A stretch of DNA of 57,761 nt from Planctomycetaceae bacterium (GTDB lineage: Bacteria > Planctomycetota > Planctomycetia > Pirellulales > Pirellulaceae). The stretch spans positions 1 to 57,761 of the forward strand of contig PBTE01000222.1 of assembly GCA_002726515.1 (NCBI GenBank), in the 5' to 3' direction. Position numbers and translations under genes: made by a program. Below the pieces are notes generated by a model. That model saw only the letters and a list, made by a program, of their open reading frames with translations, searched no databases and was not told the origin of the DNA. Shown here piece by piece: positions 27,450 through 37,216 of this stretch (position 1 is its first letter; every line of letters begins with the position of its first letter).

Positions 27450-28889
27450 TCAGGACAGAATTTTTCGGACAACCTGTGCTTTTTCCTGAACACCTGTGAG
27501 CCGCTCATCGAGCCCCCGATGTTTGACCGTGAATTGCTCGTGGTCGATCCCCAGCAGGTGCAGGATGGTGGCGTTCAGGTCACGGATATGGACCGGGTCT
27601 TGCGCCACATTGTATCCAAACTCGTCAGTCACCCCATGGGAGACGCCACCTGAAATTCCTCCGCCAGCCAACCACATGCTGTAGCACTTGGGGTGATGGT
27701 CACGTCCGTAGTCATCCCTTTTCAACGTTCCCTGGCAATAGATGGTGCGGCCGAACTCGCCACCCAATATCACAAGTGTGTCATCCAGCAGGCCACGCCG
27801 TTTCAGGTCGGTCACCAGCGCCCAGGCGGGCCGATCGATCTCCGACGTCTGCCGTCGCATCAACTTCGGCAGGGTTGCATGGTGATCCCAGCCACGGTGA
27901 AAAATCTGCACAAAACGGACATCGCGCTCGGCCATCCGACGAGCCAAGAGACAATTCGAAGCAAAGGTGCCGGGTTCCTGAACCTCGTCACCGTACAACT
28001 CAAGAACGTGCTTGGGTTCTTCAGAAATGTCGACCAATTCGGGGACGGACGCCTGCATCCGGAACGCCATTTCATATTGCGCAATTCTCGTATGGGTTTC
28101 CGGGTCGCCAACTTCGTCATAAATCCGTCGATTCATCGTTTGCAATCGATCGAGCATTATCCGCCGAATTTTGGAACTGACACCTCCGGGATTGGACAGG
28201 TAGAGCACCGGATCACCTTGAGCCCGAAAGGCCACGCCCGCATGCTTGGAAGGAAGAAATCCACTGCCCCAAAGCCGGGAGTAGAGCGCCTGTCCGCGTG
28301 GCTCGCAGTTGAGAACCACGAACTCAGGCAGGTTGCGATTCATCGACCCCAAACCGTAACTGAGCCATGCCCCCAGGCTCGGTCGGCCGGGTATCTGATT
28401 ACCGGTCTGAATGTACGTGATTGCCGGGTCATGATTGATCGCCTCGGTCCACATCGTGTGGATGAACGCCAACTCGTCCGCCATCGAACCTGTCTTGGGC
28501 AGTAACTCGCTGATGCGTTTTCCGCATTCTCCGTGTTGATTGAATTTGAACATCGAAGGCGCCACTGGAAAACGGGCCTGTGAAGCCGTCATCGTTGTCA
28601 GTCTCTGTCCCCCGCGCACCGATTCAGGCAAATCTTTGTTGAACCAGTCCGCCATCTCCGGCTTGTAATCAAAGGTGTCAAGTTGGGAAGGGGCGCCGGC
28701 CATAAAAAGCCAAATAACCCGTTTTGCGCGCCGAGTAAAGGCGCCGATACCCGACGTGGAACCCCGGGAGTCCACGCCACGCCCAAGCATTGCAGCCAAG
28801 GCCGCGGCTCCAAGACCCTTTCCGGCTTTGCCGAAGAACTGGCGGCGAGTTTCCAACGAGATGTATTGGTCAATCGGATGGGCAAACAT
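27450..28889 (-). CDS. DUF1501 domain-containing protein, Tat-type N-terminus
   Basis: A 479-residue second DUF1501 protein. The N-terminus [13 protein letters not shown] plus hydrophobic run ending LGRGVDS is a Tat-like signal. Family blocks are [62 protein letters not shown] and [13 protein letters not shown]. Unlike the first copy, no DUF1549/DUF1553 gene lies next to it; its downstream neighbour is the GH32/43-like propeller, and upstream is a 204-bp gap. The orphan context suggests a separate function or loss of the partner. Confidence 0.92.
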   Translation of the reverse strand: MFAHPIDQYISLETRRQFFGKAGKGLGAAALAAMLGRGVDSRGSTSGIGAFTRRAKRVIWLFMAGAPSQLDTFDYKPEMADWFNKDLPESVRGGQRLTTMTASQARFPVAPSMFKFNQHGECGKRISELLPKTGSMADELAFIHTMWTEAINHDPAITYIQTGNQIPGRPSLGAWLSYGLGSMNRNLPEFVVLNCEPRGQALYSRLWGSGFLPSKHAGVAFRAQGDPVLYLSNPGGVSSKIRRIMLDRLQTMNRRIYDEVGDPETHTRIAQYEMAFRMQASVPELVDISEEPKHVLELYGDEVQEPGTFASNCLLARRMAERDVRFVQIFHRGWDHHATLPKLMRRQTSEIDRPAWALVTDLKRRGLLDDTLVILGGEFGRTIYCQGTLKRDDYGRDHHPKCYSMWLAGGGISGGVSHGVTDEFGYNVAQDPVHIRDLNATILHLLGIDHEQFTVKHRGLDERLTGVQEKAQVVRKILS

Positions 28890-29040
28890 GATAATAGGTT
28901 CCCGAAGGCTGGTTCTAGCACCCGTTTCATTTCTAAATCAAACGCTGTAAGGTTCTAGTTTAGCACGAAAACTTTTCAGCGTGAACTGACGGGTCGATCC
29001 ACAGTGATTTTCCGGCCGATTCTCGCTGTCGGGCCGGCCA

Positions 29041-29064
29041 GCCAGGCGGAACTTGAAGCCTGGC
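29041..29064 (-). terminator. hairpin downstream of the enolase superfamily gene
   Basis: GCCAGGC-N10-GCCTGGC is a perfect 7-bp, GC-rich stem about 30 bases beyond the stop of the reverse-strand gene ending at 29094. No U-tract follows on that strand. It is a plausible terminator or 3'-end stabilising stem. Confidence 0.35.
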
Positions 29065-29093
29065 AAAGGGATCAAAGCGGCACCCCGGACCTT

Positions 29094-30119
29094 CTACGGC
29101 ACCTGTTCAGCTGCCCAAACACCGATGCCCGGTCGATCGGGAAGAATGAGTTTTGCATTTTCCACCTCCAAACCGCGGAAAGGATCGTGACAGATCAACA
29201 AATGTCCGTCCAGGTCCGCATAATCGCAGAGTGGTAAAAGGTGTGCGGCAGCCGCGATACCAAGACTGGATTCGATAAAGCAACCGATCATGACCTGCAT
29301 GTCCTGGGCTCGAGCAACGTGAATCATTTGTAATGCCGGCCGCAGGCCTCCGCATTTGCTCAACTTGATGTTCACGCCATGAACACACCCCCGCAAACGC
29401 ACAACATCCTCCGGGGTACAAGCGCTTTCATCGGCAATGATCGGCAACGGCGTTGAATCCATCAGCCGCCGGTATCCGTCCAAATCGTTTTTCGGCAGCG
29501 GTTGTTCCAGCAGTTCGACACCTTCGTCCTGAAGCCAGCGAGCATTGGCCAGTGTTTCCTCCACGGTCCAAGCAGCGTTGGCGTCGATGCGCAGGGCCGC
29601 TGAGCTCACCTCGCGAATCGTAGAAATAATTTCTCGATCGTTGTCAGCCCCCAGCTTGACTTTAAGAATCGGAAAACCGGCAGCCGCCTCCGTCTTGCGG
29701 CGAATTTCGTCGAGCGACGCAATGCCGATCGTAAACGACGTCGCTGGAACTTTGTCGGGATTGAGCCCCAACAAACGATACAAAGGAAGTCCCAATTTTT
29801 TTCCCACAAGATCATGGAGCGCGATATCAATCGCGGACATCGCCGAACTGTGGTCTTGGAGCTGCACGCGCAGCGGCGCGAGAATGTCGTCTAAAAACAA
29901 AGGATCACCAACGTCTGACAAGCTGACGTCTGCCAGCTGCTGCGTCACGGATGCGGCAGTCTGGCTGTAAAAACGGCTGGGTGCAGCTTCGCCCAGGCCT
30001 TCGGCACCGGTCCGGTCGACCAGGCTGACCAAAACGTTGTCGCGGTGGTCGCTGGCTTCGCGCGTGATGCGGAACGTATCACGTAGTTCAAGCGGTAATG
30101 AGCGATAGGTAAGTTTCAT
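29094..30119 (-). CDS. dgcA: enolase superfamily racemase/epimerase, likely N-acetyl-D-glutamate racemase DgcA
   Basis: The 341-residue protein belongs to the muconate-lactonizing/dipeptide-epimerase branch of the enolase superfamily. Acid/base lysines are in LKVKLG (Lys153 and Lys155) and NIKLSKCGG (Lys252 or 255). Metal ligands are Asp179 (RIDANAAW), Glu205 (LLEQPLP) and Asp230 (IIADESA). By sequence alone it could be an L-Ala-D/L-Glu epimerase. The adjacent upstream DUF1611 gene, however, matches the DgcN-DgcA pair described for D-glutamate catabolism, where DgcN acetylates D-glutamate and DgcA racemises the product. The ATG at 30119 lacks a strong ribosome binding site; 30155 is also open. 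Confidence 0.75.
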   Translation of the reverse strand: MKLTYRSLPLELRDTFRITREASDHRDNVLVSLVDRTGAEGLGEAAPSRFYSQTAASVTQQLADVSLSDVGDPLFLDDILAPLRVQLQDHSSAMSAIDIALHDLVGKKLGLPLYRLLGLNPDKVPATSFTIGIASLDEIRRKTEAAAGFPILKVKLGADNDREIISTIREVSSAALRIDANAAWTVEETLANARWLQDEGVELLEQPLPKNDLDGYRRLMDSTPLPIIADESACTPEDVVRLRGCVHGVNIKLSKCGGLRPALQMIHVARAQDMQVMIGCFIESSLGIAAAAHLLPLCDYADLDGHLLICHDPFRGLEVENAKLILPDRPGIGVWAAEQVP

Positions 30120-30279
30120 ATGAGCTGGAACGTACGGCGCATCCGAAGACGCCAATGAGCAAAATTTTGAAGACCGCAGAAACCCTGACCGCCGGACTGA
30201 AGAAAGGGGGACTCAGTTTCATGATCCGACCTTTTTGCCACTGGATCGTACATCCCACCACCGTAATAATCTTTCGAAA

Positions 30280-31323
30280 CTAATTAAAATGGGCCAATAG
30301 CGCGTCGACAAGTGGTCCGGCACCAAACCGCACGACGTCCGTCGTGGGCAACGCCTGCTGCTCCTGAACCTGCTGGACGGCAGCTTTCGCATCCGTTTCG
30401 GAAAGATCGAAACAATTCAGGGACATGCCGACAACTTTTGACTTCACGATCGGTTCCAGCAAACGCTGGTGCATATCGATTAACTCCTCCAGTGCCGGAA
30501 TGGGTATTTCCGTGTGGCGCAGCATGAGGCGGCTCGGCTGGTGACACAATACCATCGCTCCGGGACAAGCTCCATGCATCAAACCCAGCGTTACCGCAGA
30601 ATACGATGGATGGAAGATAGCCCCCTGTCCTTCGACAATGATCCAGTCATGTTGTTTGGATGCCATCACCATGCGTTCGACAGCACCAGAGACGAAATCA
30701 GAAATGACGCGATCGATGGCGATTCCGGAACCCGTGATCATGATCCCCGTCTGCCCTGTCGGAAGAAAGCAGGCTTGCCGGCCCCGTTGCTGCAGTTCGT
30801 CCGCAATTTCAATGGCAGTGATTTTTTTCCCGAGATTGCAGTCACTACCGACGGTCAGCACAATATTGGCGGGAATCGACCTGGCCCGGGCCATTCCCAC
30901 TTCCAATTGATCCGGCGGGCGACGGACGTCCCAGATCCTTACGTCTTGTTCGGCAGCTAGCGCCGAGAGTTGCGGATCATCGGCCAGCATCGTGTGCAAA
31001 CCGTTTACAATTTCCATCCCCCGTTCCAGCGCCTGACACAAAATGGACCGCCACGCTTCCGGAAGTTGCCCGCCGGGGGTGGCCACGCCGATGATAAGCA
31101 TGTCCGGCTCAAGATCATCCAATTGAGACAATTCCGCCACGATGGGGATATTTTTCCCGACCCCTATCAACTCTTCAAGCGGTTGACCGGCATGCTCTGG
31201 ATCCAGTACACCCACCACCTCCTCAGCACGATAGCGGATAATCCCGGCAGTGGTTTTGGCAGTGAACGCATCCAACCGCCCGGCGGCAAGAATGACTATG
31301 CGTCGATGGTCTGCGCTACTCAT
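30280..31323 (-). CDS. dgcN: DUF1611 protein, likely D-glutamate N-acetyltransferase DgcN
   Basis: The 347-residue product from ATG at 31323 (GAGGGAG just upstream) is a DUF1611 protein. It has an N-terminal Rossmann-like domain (IVILAAGRLDAFTAKTT, about 9-25) and a C-terminal P-loop domain with GSDCNLGKK (159-167) and VEGQGAIFHPSYS. DUF1611 proteins were long labelled NAD-dependent epimerases; family knowledge now identifies DgcN members as D-glutamate N-acetyltransferases acting with DgcA. The enolase superfamily gene lies 160 bp downstream on the same strand, matching that pairing. An alternative start at 31368 has no ribosome binding site. The function is inferred from pairing, not from catalytic residues. 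Confidence 0.78.
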   Translation of the reverse strand: MSSADHRRIVILAAGRLDAFTAKTTAGIIRYRAEEVVGVLDPEHAGQPLEELIGVGKNIPIVAELSQLDDLEPDMLIIGVATPGGQLPEAWRSILCQALERGMEIVNGLHTMLADDPQLSALAAEQDVRIWDVRRPPDQLEVGMARARSIPANIVLTVGSDCNLGKKITAIEIADELQQRGRQACFLPTGQTGIMITGSGIAIDRVISDFVSGAVERMVMASKQHDWIIVEGQGAIFHPSYSAVTLGLMHGACPGAMVLCHQPSRLMLRHTEIPIPALEELIDMHQRLLEPIVKSKVVGMSLNCFDLSETDAKAAVQQVQEQQALPTTDVVRFGAGPLVDALLAHFN

Positions 31324-31586
31324 GACTCCCTCTTGCAATAAACGCCGTCGCACTTCGACGAGAGGCAATTTAGCAGATTACCAACTTGACGGGTAGAAGC
31401 GGTGCCTACAAACTCTTGTACCACTTCCATCCAACTTCTATACTTGACACCAACAGGTACTGATCAGCGCGGCAGGACTCAACATTTCCGTAGATCTCAC
31501 AGGTCGTGTAAGGTTGCTCACCCGCCACCGCCTGTCGATCCTTGTAACACGATCTTCCGTCAAACGTCCCTACCAACCCTCGACTC

Positions 31587-32837
31587 ATGTACGTCATCGG
31601 CGAGAAAGAAATCGAAGCCGTCACCGAAGCGATTCGCTCGGGCAAACTGTTTCGCTACGGGGTGGGTAACCAGTGCGAAACGTTTGAGCGTCGTTACGCC
31701 GAGTTTCTTGGTGTTCAACATGTCAGTTTGACCTCCAGTGGCACCAATGCCCTGACCGCGGCAATCACTGCCATGGGCATCGGACCGGGTGATGAAGTGC
31801 TGGTACCGGCCCACACCTACATGGCGACCCCCATCGCCGTGGTTTCCGCTGGTGCCATCCCGGTAATCGTCGACATCGACGAATCGATCACCATTTCCCC
31901 GGAGGCCGTCGACGATGCCGTCGGGCCACGTACCCGAGCAGTCATCCCGGTTCACATGTGGGGTGCAGCATGCGACATGGACTCCATCATGGCCGTCGCG
32001 CAAAAACACAATCTTTTCGTGCTGGAAGACGCCTGCCAGGCTGTCGGCGGAGGCTACGAAGGGCGTAAACTTGGCAGTCTCGGCCACATGGGTGCCTTCA
32101 GTTTCAACTACTACAAAAACATGACCTGCGGTGAAGGGGGAGCCGTCGTCACGAATGACCCGGCGCTGGATCGACGCGCAAAATGTTTCATTGATCCATG
32201 CCATTTCTACTGGACGGGGCGCGACGAGGATTTCAAACCTTTCTGTGCCAGCGGATCTCGCGCTTCCGAACTCGAAGGCGCCGTGCTCAACGCGCAGCTC
32301 GATCACATCGCGGACACGATAGATTCACTGCGGTCCGAGAAACAGCAAATCCTGGCAGCCACCCGGCATCTCGCCGATTTCGGCTTCTGCCCCAGTCCAA
32401 TCCACAGCCCCGATCACGACTGCGCTACCCAGGTGATGTACTCGTTTTCGGCCGCCGAGTCCGCTCGGCAGTTCGTTGATCTCTTCCCCAGCGTCATCGC
32501 GGGCACGACGGGTCGCCACAACTACACGGAATGGGACCAGATTCTGATCGGGGCAGGCGCCGCCCACCCCGCAATGAATCCCTACGAAATGGAGGCTAAC
32601 CGTGAATGCCGCCGGAGCTACGCCGAGGATATGTGTGCCGGATCACTCGACATTTTAAACCGTACCGTCATGATCCCCACCGACCCGCGCCATACACCAC
32701 AAGAGATCTCGCAAATGATCCAAAATATTGAAGCGGCTGCCATGGTGTGCGTCGGGAAAGCCGCCCCTGATGATTTCGTCATCACCAACGCGGTCCCCGT
32801 GGATACCCAGAAATTTGACGTTCAGATCAAAGAGTGA
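31587..32837 (+). CDS. DegT/DnrJ/EryC1/StrS aminotransferase family protein
   Basis: A 416-residue fold-type-I PLP enzyme. It shows SSGTNALTAAITAMGIGPGDEVLVPAHTY-type architecture (in separate blocks around 55-90), LEDACQAVGG, and the PLP-lysine region FNYYKNMTCGEGGAVV. DegT-family enzymes make amino sugars or, when the lysine is replaced, dehydrate sugars; here the lysine is present, so transamination is expected. It stands between the DgcN gene (divergent) and an M81 peptidase (convergent), not in a cell-surface polysaccharide cluster, and the related glutamine:scyllo-inosose type aminotransferases or sugar catabolic roles are possible. No clear ribosome binding site. Confidence 0.88.
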   Translation: MYVIGEKEIEAVTEAIRSGKLFRYGVGNQCETFERRYAEFLGVQHVSLTSSGTNALTAAITAMGIGPGDEVLVPAHTYMATPIAVVSAGAIPVIVDIDESITISPEAVDDAVGPRTRAVIPVHMWGAACDMDSIMAVAQKHNLFVLEDACQAVGGGYEGRKLGSLGHMGAFSFNYYKNMTCGEGGAVVTNDPALDRRAKCFIDPCHFYWTGRDEDFKPFCASGSRASELEGAVLNAQLDHIADTIDSLRSEKQQILAATRHLADFGFCPSPIHSPDHDCATQVMYSFSAAESARQFVDLFPSVIAGTTGRHNYTEWDQILIGAGAAHPAMNPYEMEANRECRRSYAEDMCAGSLDILNRTVMIPTDPRHTPQEISQMIQNIEAAAMVCVGKAAPDDFVITNAVPVDTQKFDVQIKE

Positions 32838-32973
32838 CGTCTGCCGGCCGCTCTCGCAATACCAGCGACCACACCCCACACCTTTCCACAACGGGCAAAC
32901 AACGGCGGGTTCCCTGCATGGCCGAGAGGTCTTTAGCGATACACCTCTTGCGAAAGAACGTCACCCCGTCGAC

Positions 32974-34464
32974 TCAACACCTCGCCCAATCGACGCTCGC
33001 ATCGTCATGCAAGGGATACATTCTGCGCCCCAGGCGGGTGTAGGGCAGTTGGAAAAAATCTTGTGACAAGAGGCTGGCAGAATCGACATTGTGAATCGAA
33101 CCGGCGATCGGTTCGAAACCGCTGCGAAAGTGGCCCGTCGACTTGACGCAGATGTAACGCATCTGGCGACAGTCCAAACCCAGAGTACGTGCAAAAGCCA
33201 GGTCAATAGGCTGAGCCGGCCTGCTGGTGACGATCACATGCACACCCCGTTGGCGTAAAAGAGCAGACTTACCCAGGTCGGCCTTCACCCCGGCCCACAT
33301 CGGACCGTCGTAAGTGAAGCAACCGTCCGAGAGCGACAGAACTTCGGCCTGCATGGCAACGGGCGGTCCCAGCAGTGGATGTGACTTGCCACCCACCTGA
33401 ACATCCACTGTCGTCCCGCCCCCTGCCGCGTGGACAAGTTCAGCCGCCTCGGGGTCGATCATGTACAGCACCGCGGCCTGCTGCAAGTCCCTCTCTAAGA
33501 ACAGTCGTAAAATCTCCGTGCTGTCGCCAGGAGCACCGCCACCCGTGTTATCCCCCTGGTCAGCCAGGACAACCGGATAGCCCCCCGCCTCTTCACCCAA
33601 TTGCAAAGCCGACTCGGGAGAAAGCGACTCTCGCTGCCAGTCCGCGCGGCGATCCCAAATCCAACCGGCCAACTCGTCCGCAAGTTCTGCGGCTTGACTC
33701 CTGTTATCATCGGTAACAACAATCGTTGATGCTCCAACCAAAGGGTTGTCGATCCACTGGTAACCGACACCAATACTGGCGGAGAGCACACCCGGCTTTT
33801 CATCGAACCGGGTCAGTTGCATTACGGCATCGGACATCGGCGCCTCGGCGTCAATCATCTTGGGGGCCGCCCACAACAGGGGCAGGGAACGATAGGCCAT
33901 GGTAGGCCGGACCTCGCCTGCCAAAGTGCGTGCCATCAAATGCGCCGTCTCCATCGCCCTCTGAGCCATGTCCACGTGGGGATACGTTCGCTCGATCATT
34001 AACACATCCGCCATTTCAACCATTTGGCTGGAAATGTTGCTGTGAAGATCGTGGACGGCCATGATCGGGCAGGCAGGCCCGACCATTTCACGCACTCGAC
34101 GCAAGATTTCTCCATCACCATCGTCGAACCCTTCGGCTGCAAACGAACCATGTAAACTCAGCAGCACCCCGTCTACAGGCAGCGACTGACTCAAACAGTT
34201 CAGTAGATCATGAGCAAGTGTTTCGAAGGTGTCGCGACTGGCTGGTCCGCCCGAATCGCCTTTGGCCCACAAGAGCGGCACCACCTGCATCCCGCACTGC
34301 CCGACGCCCTTCACGAACCCATCGACGATCGTATTCGCATCCCCCCGTTCCAGCAATGAATCGCCTCGAACCGTCCGTCGAGAAAAATTCTCCAACGGTG
34401 TCAAATCTGGAATGAACGTTGTGGTTTCGTGTTCAATGCCTCCGACGGCGATGCGCCACGACAT
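32974..34464 (-). CDS. M81 family metallopeptidase (MlrC-like)
   Basis: The complete 496-residue protein has the M81 layout: opening RIAVGGIEHETTTFIP, VDGVLLSLHGSFAAEG, a metal-site segment HDLHSNIS (usually DPHAN; here D-L-H-S-N), LADQGDNTGGGAPGD, and the C-terminal domain ending near GFEPIAGSIHNVD. AAGGA precedes the ATG. M81 proteins are zinc-dependent and related to microcystinase and to D-aminoacylase-like enzymes, but most lack a known substrate. The window has a second, partial M81 gene at the left edge with the canonical DPHAN. It is convergent with the DegT gene. Confidence 0.9.
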   Translation of the reverse strand: MSWRIAVGGIEHETTTFIPDLTPLENFSRRTVRGDSLLERGDANTIVDGFVKGVGQCGMQVVPLLWAKGDSGGPASRDTFETLAHDLLNCLSQSLPVDGVLLSLHGSFAAEGFDDGDGEILRRVREMVGPACPIMAVHDLHSNISSQMVEMADVLMIERTYPHVDMAQRAMETAHLMARTLAGEVRPTMAYRSLPLLWAAPKMIDAEAPMSDAVMQLTRFDEKPGVLSASIGVGYQWIDNPLVGASTIVVTDDNRSQAAELADELAGWIWDRRADWQRESLSPESALQLGEEAGGYPVVLADQGDNTGGGAPGDSTEILRLFLERDLQQAAVLYMIDPEAAELVHAAGGGTTVDVQVGGKSHPLLGPPVAMQAEVLSLSDGCFTYDGPMWAGVKADLGKSALLRQRGVHVIVTSRPAQPIDLAFARTLGLDCRQMRYICVKSTGHFRSGFEPIAGSIHNVDSASLLSQDFFQLPYTRLGRRMYPLHDDASVDWARC

Positions 34465-34557
34465 GGTCTGTCCTTTTTACTAGTGATAATACCTGTGATG
34501 TTTGATGAGGGATCTTTCCACCTGAGAAACTTTACCATGGAAGAAGGAGGGGACCAG

Positions 34558-35325
34558 TCAATCCTCTGTTTCATCCCAGCGGACTTCCCGAATCCGGACG
34601 TTTCGGTAGGCAATCGGGCCGTGATCCCCTTGTAACATCAACGGACCCGCAGCAGCTTCAGGGATGTCCAGGTGAGCGCTGTTGGGCCCCTCCATCTCCA
34701 CGTCCTGGTGAATCAAAACACCATTGTGTAATACTTGGAGGAACCTGGCATTTTCCGTCTTCTTACCTTCGGTATCAAAGCGAGGAGCACGGAACTTCAC
34801 ATCGTAAGTCTGCCACTTTCCGGCAGGTTGACAGGCATTGGTCAGCGGCGCCACTCCGCCCACCCACTGACCATCCACCGGCCGGGCATAAAAACCTCCG
34901 CAGTCGGAAAACACAATCTCCGGTTTGCCATAGCTGTCCGCAACCTGTAGTTCATAGAGCGCCATAAAAAACACTCCTGAATTCGACCCGGCGGGTAAAT
35001 TAAATTCGATATGGGCCTCCAAGTCGCCATAGTTTTTCTCACTGAGCAGATTCTGGGTCTTTCCAGCCCGTTGCGCATTGGTCAGAACACCGTTGCCCGG
35101 CCGAAAAGAAAAGCGCTGCTGGTCCTGCGGATCCAGTTCCACCCCTTCCGCCACCAACCATTCGTGCGGTTCTTTTTCGTTCACCGGGTGCCAACCTGCC
35201 AGTCCTGCATCCGTGATCAATTCAGTCCACTCCGGCTCTGCCGCCACAACATGGCACATCCCGAACGTAAAACATATCATTCTGACGAGAAAACAGCGGA
35301 TGTGAGTCGAACTGGGGTGAGACAT
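34558..35325 (-). CDS. DUF1080 (3-keto-disaccharide hydrolase-type) protein
   Basis: From ATG at 35325 (AGGAAA upstream) the protein has 255 residues and an N-terminal hydrophobic signal (CFTFGMCHVVAA). The DUF1080 lectin-like fold is clear: TELITDAGLAGWHP near the mature N-terminus, GDLEAHIEFNLPAGSNSGVF, VADSYG and a C-terminal GPIAYRNVRIREV. DUF1080 proteins were recently shown to include 3-keto-glycoside hydrolases, which act on sugars first oxidised by Gfo/Idh/MocA-type dehydrogenases; whether this copy is active is unknown. It is upstream of the M81 gene on the same strand, with 93 bp between them. Confidence 0.9.
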   Translation of the reverse strand: MSHPSSTHIRCFLVRMICFTFGMCHVVAAEPEWTELITDAGLAGWHPVNEKEPHEWLVAEGVELDPQDQQRFSFRPGNGVLTNAQRAGKTQNLLSEKNYGDLEAHIEFNLPAGSNSGVFFMALYELQVADSYGKPEIVFSDCGGFYARPVDGQWVGGVAPLTNACQPAGKWQTYDVKFRAPRFDTEGKKTENARFLQVLHNGVLIHQDVEMEGPNSAHLDIPEAAAGPLMLQGDHGPIAYRNVRIREVRWDETED

Positions 35326-35452
35326 GTAACACCATTTCCTAGTTAGTTCGCAGAAAAACACCAGAGAAGCATGATACGCGAACGTCGTGCAGGTCACGAG
35401 TAGCGGATAACCTGTCGCCAGTCCACATGCTTGACCATTGACTTGTAGAATG

Positions 35453-37216
35453 TTAACCGGGCGTTTCCGTGGTGAGTTCCCAACGGCCTAATTTTTTCAA
35501 CCGCATGGCTGCCGGAATTTTGTCGTCAGGGTAACGACTCCGGCCGACAATTTCTTCGCGATGGCCAAGCCGGAGGACTTTCCGCACCCTTTCCAGGCCA
35601 TCCCAGAAAAAAAGGTTTTCTATGCCCAGCGCATAAAGGCGTTGAGCCAACTCCTGATAGCCTGATCCCGAAAGCCCACGAGGCATCAGGTTGGGCGCCA
35701 AGCGGCAGTTCGTTCCTTCGACAAGATTCAAGAACGGCCGAATCTGGTCAGCCGTTTCCCACGCCGGTACGTAGCTGTTCAAACGGACCGAGGACGAATA
35801 GGGAATGATCGTGTCAACCAGTCCCTCCTTCACCCACGTCTTCAGATCCATGCCGTGGAAGCGGTTTTCTTCATACCGGCAGACGACCGCCGAAATCTCC
35901 AATCTCCGTGGGCGATCGGCTTGCTGCGACGCTTCGTTCAACGCGGTTCGCAGTTCACGCATGAATTGCGTCAGGACCGTGCCGTGATAGTCCAGCCAGC
36001 GTGGATCATGTTCGTCCAGCTGACGCGGATCCTCCCCATAAAGCTGCTGAAATCCCTCCACAAGCGGTTTTTCGTAACCCAGCAGGGGAGGACGGCGGTT
36101 GTACAATACGCAAACACCGTCGATCGGGTACCGCGCCATCTCCTGAAACAGCGACACCACGTAGCGGCGCACTTCGGGATAGGCATAAGAAATTCGCGGC
36201 AGGGGAGTGCCATCACGCGTCCTGCAGACCAAATCCGGGTGTTCGCGGAAGAAATCGCCGTACAATTCGTCGTGCGGCGGTGGATAAACAAATCCTCCGA
36301 CCCGATAGGAAGCGTGTAATTCGACACCCATTTCATGAGAAAATTCAGCCGCCACCCGCAAGGGATCGACACCGTTTCGACGGTAAGCCTGCCAGGTCTG
36401 GGCCCACACACGATCCACCTGCCTTGGAAACACCACCGGGCGAGCAGCGTGAAGAGGTGTCTCATAATTGCCAGCAATCTCTGAGAAAAAAAGAACTCGA
36501 TCGCCACCCCCTGCTTCCCAGTAAATGCGGGATACGTCGCTATGCCGCAAGGGTTCAAAATATTTAACAATTTCATCCTTCGAACCGGTTTCATTCATCA
36601 AGTGGGCGTCACAGTGAACGAAAAGCCGCTTGGTGTCAAAACGGGCACGGTCTGCCAATACGGCTGCTGACGTTTCCGGGCCCAGGGGCACCAGTTTAAT
36701 GTACGCCACCCAGGCGTGTTCGACCGCCGGCAATCGCACCTGCCGCAACGTGATGGATTGACCTTCCAGGTTCATCGTTTTGAAATAGATGTCGTCAATC
36801 CAATTCTCCTGATGGTCCGTTTCGCCGGGTCGGCCAGACAGGATCGTGAAAGCTGGATCTCCGGACATTTTTGCCAGAACACGCTTCGGGGCTTCGAACG
36901 GCTTTCGATAAATCCCGAGATAGACTTCGTGCCAACCCGTTCGACCCAACTTGTACGTCACGTCCGGAGCATCACTTTCCTCGACCGCCACAAGCATCGT
37001 GCCGGAAAACGACTCGGTCTGGTAGGAAATTTTCCGCCACTTCTCCCGTCGCGCGGACTTTGCCAGCGCCGAGCGAGGCTGGCAGTTTTCCAAGTCAACC
37101 ACGTAGTCCACACCCGCTATCGATACTTCGCCCGGAGAGTCGGCAAGCGTCTCCAACGGAACACCGTTAAAACTCAGCAGCACCGTTGCCACCACGGTCA
37201 CATTTTGCAGATTCAT
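35453..37216 (-). CDS. exported glycosidase-like TIM-barrel protein (family 10-like), paralogue A
   Basis: From ATG at 37216 (GGAAAG upstream) the 587-residue protein has a signal peptide and a beta-sandwich-like N-terminal region, about residues 30-200, with AVEHAWVAYIKLVPLG. A TIM-barrel-like C-terminal part follows, with VYPPPHDELYGDFFREHP, DGVCVLYNRRP, GMDLKTWVKEGLVDTIIP and LYALGIENLFFWDGLERV. The pattern resembles GH10-like lipoprotein/DUF domains that act on polysaccharides, but no proven catalytic pair can be named. It shares the ETWV/KTWV-x-GLVD block with the gene at 41710. Nearby DUF1080 and sialidase-like genes support a glycan-related role. Confidence 0.65.
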   Translation of the reverse strand: MNLQNVTVVATVLLSFNGVPLETLADSPGEVSIAGVDYVVDLENCQPRSALAKSARREKWRKISYQTESFSGTMLVAVEESDAPDVTYKLGRTGWHEVYLGIYRKPFEAPKRVLAKMSGDPAFTILSGRPGETDHQENWIDDIYFKTMNLEGQSITLRQVRLPAVEHAWVAYIKLVPLGPETSAAVLADRARFDTKRLFVHCDAHLMNETGSKDEIVKYFEPLRHSDVSRIYWEAGGGDRVLFFSEIAGNYETPLHAARPVVFPRQVDRVWAQTWQAYRRNGVDPLRVAAEFSHEMGVELHASYRVGGFVYPPPHDELYGDFFREHPDLVCRTRDGTPLPRISYAYPEVRRYVVSLFQEMARYPIDGVCVLYNRRPPLLGYEKPLVEGFQQLYGEDPRQLDEHDPRWLDYHGTVLTQFMRELRTALNEASQQADRPRRLEISAVVCRYEENRFHGMDLKTWVKEGLVDTIIPYSSSVRLNSYVPAWETADQIRPFLNLVEGTNCRLAPNLMPRGLSGSGYQELAQRLYALGIENLFFWDGLERVRKVLRLGHREEIVGRSRYPDDKIPAAMRLKKLGRWELTTETPG

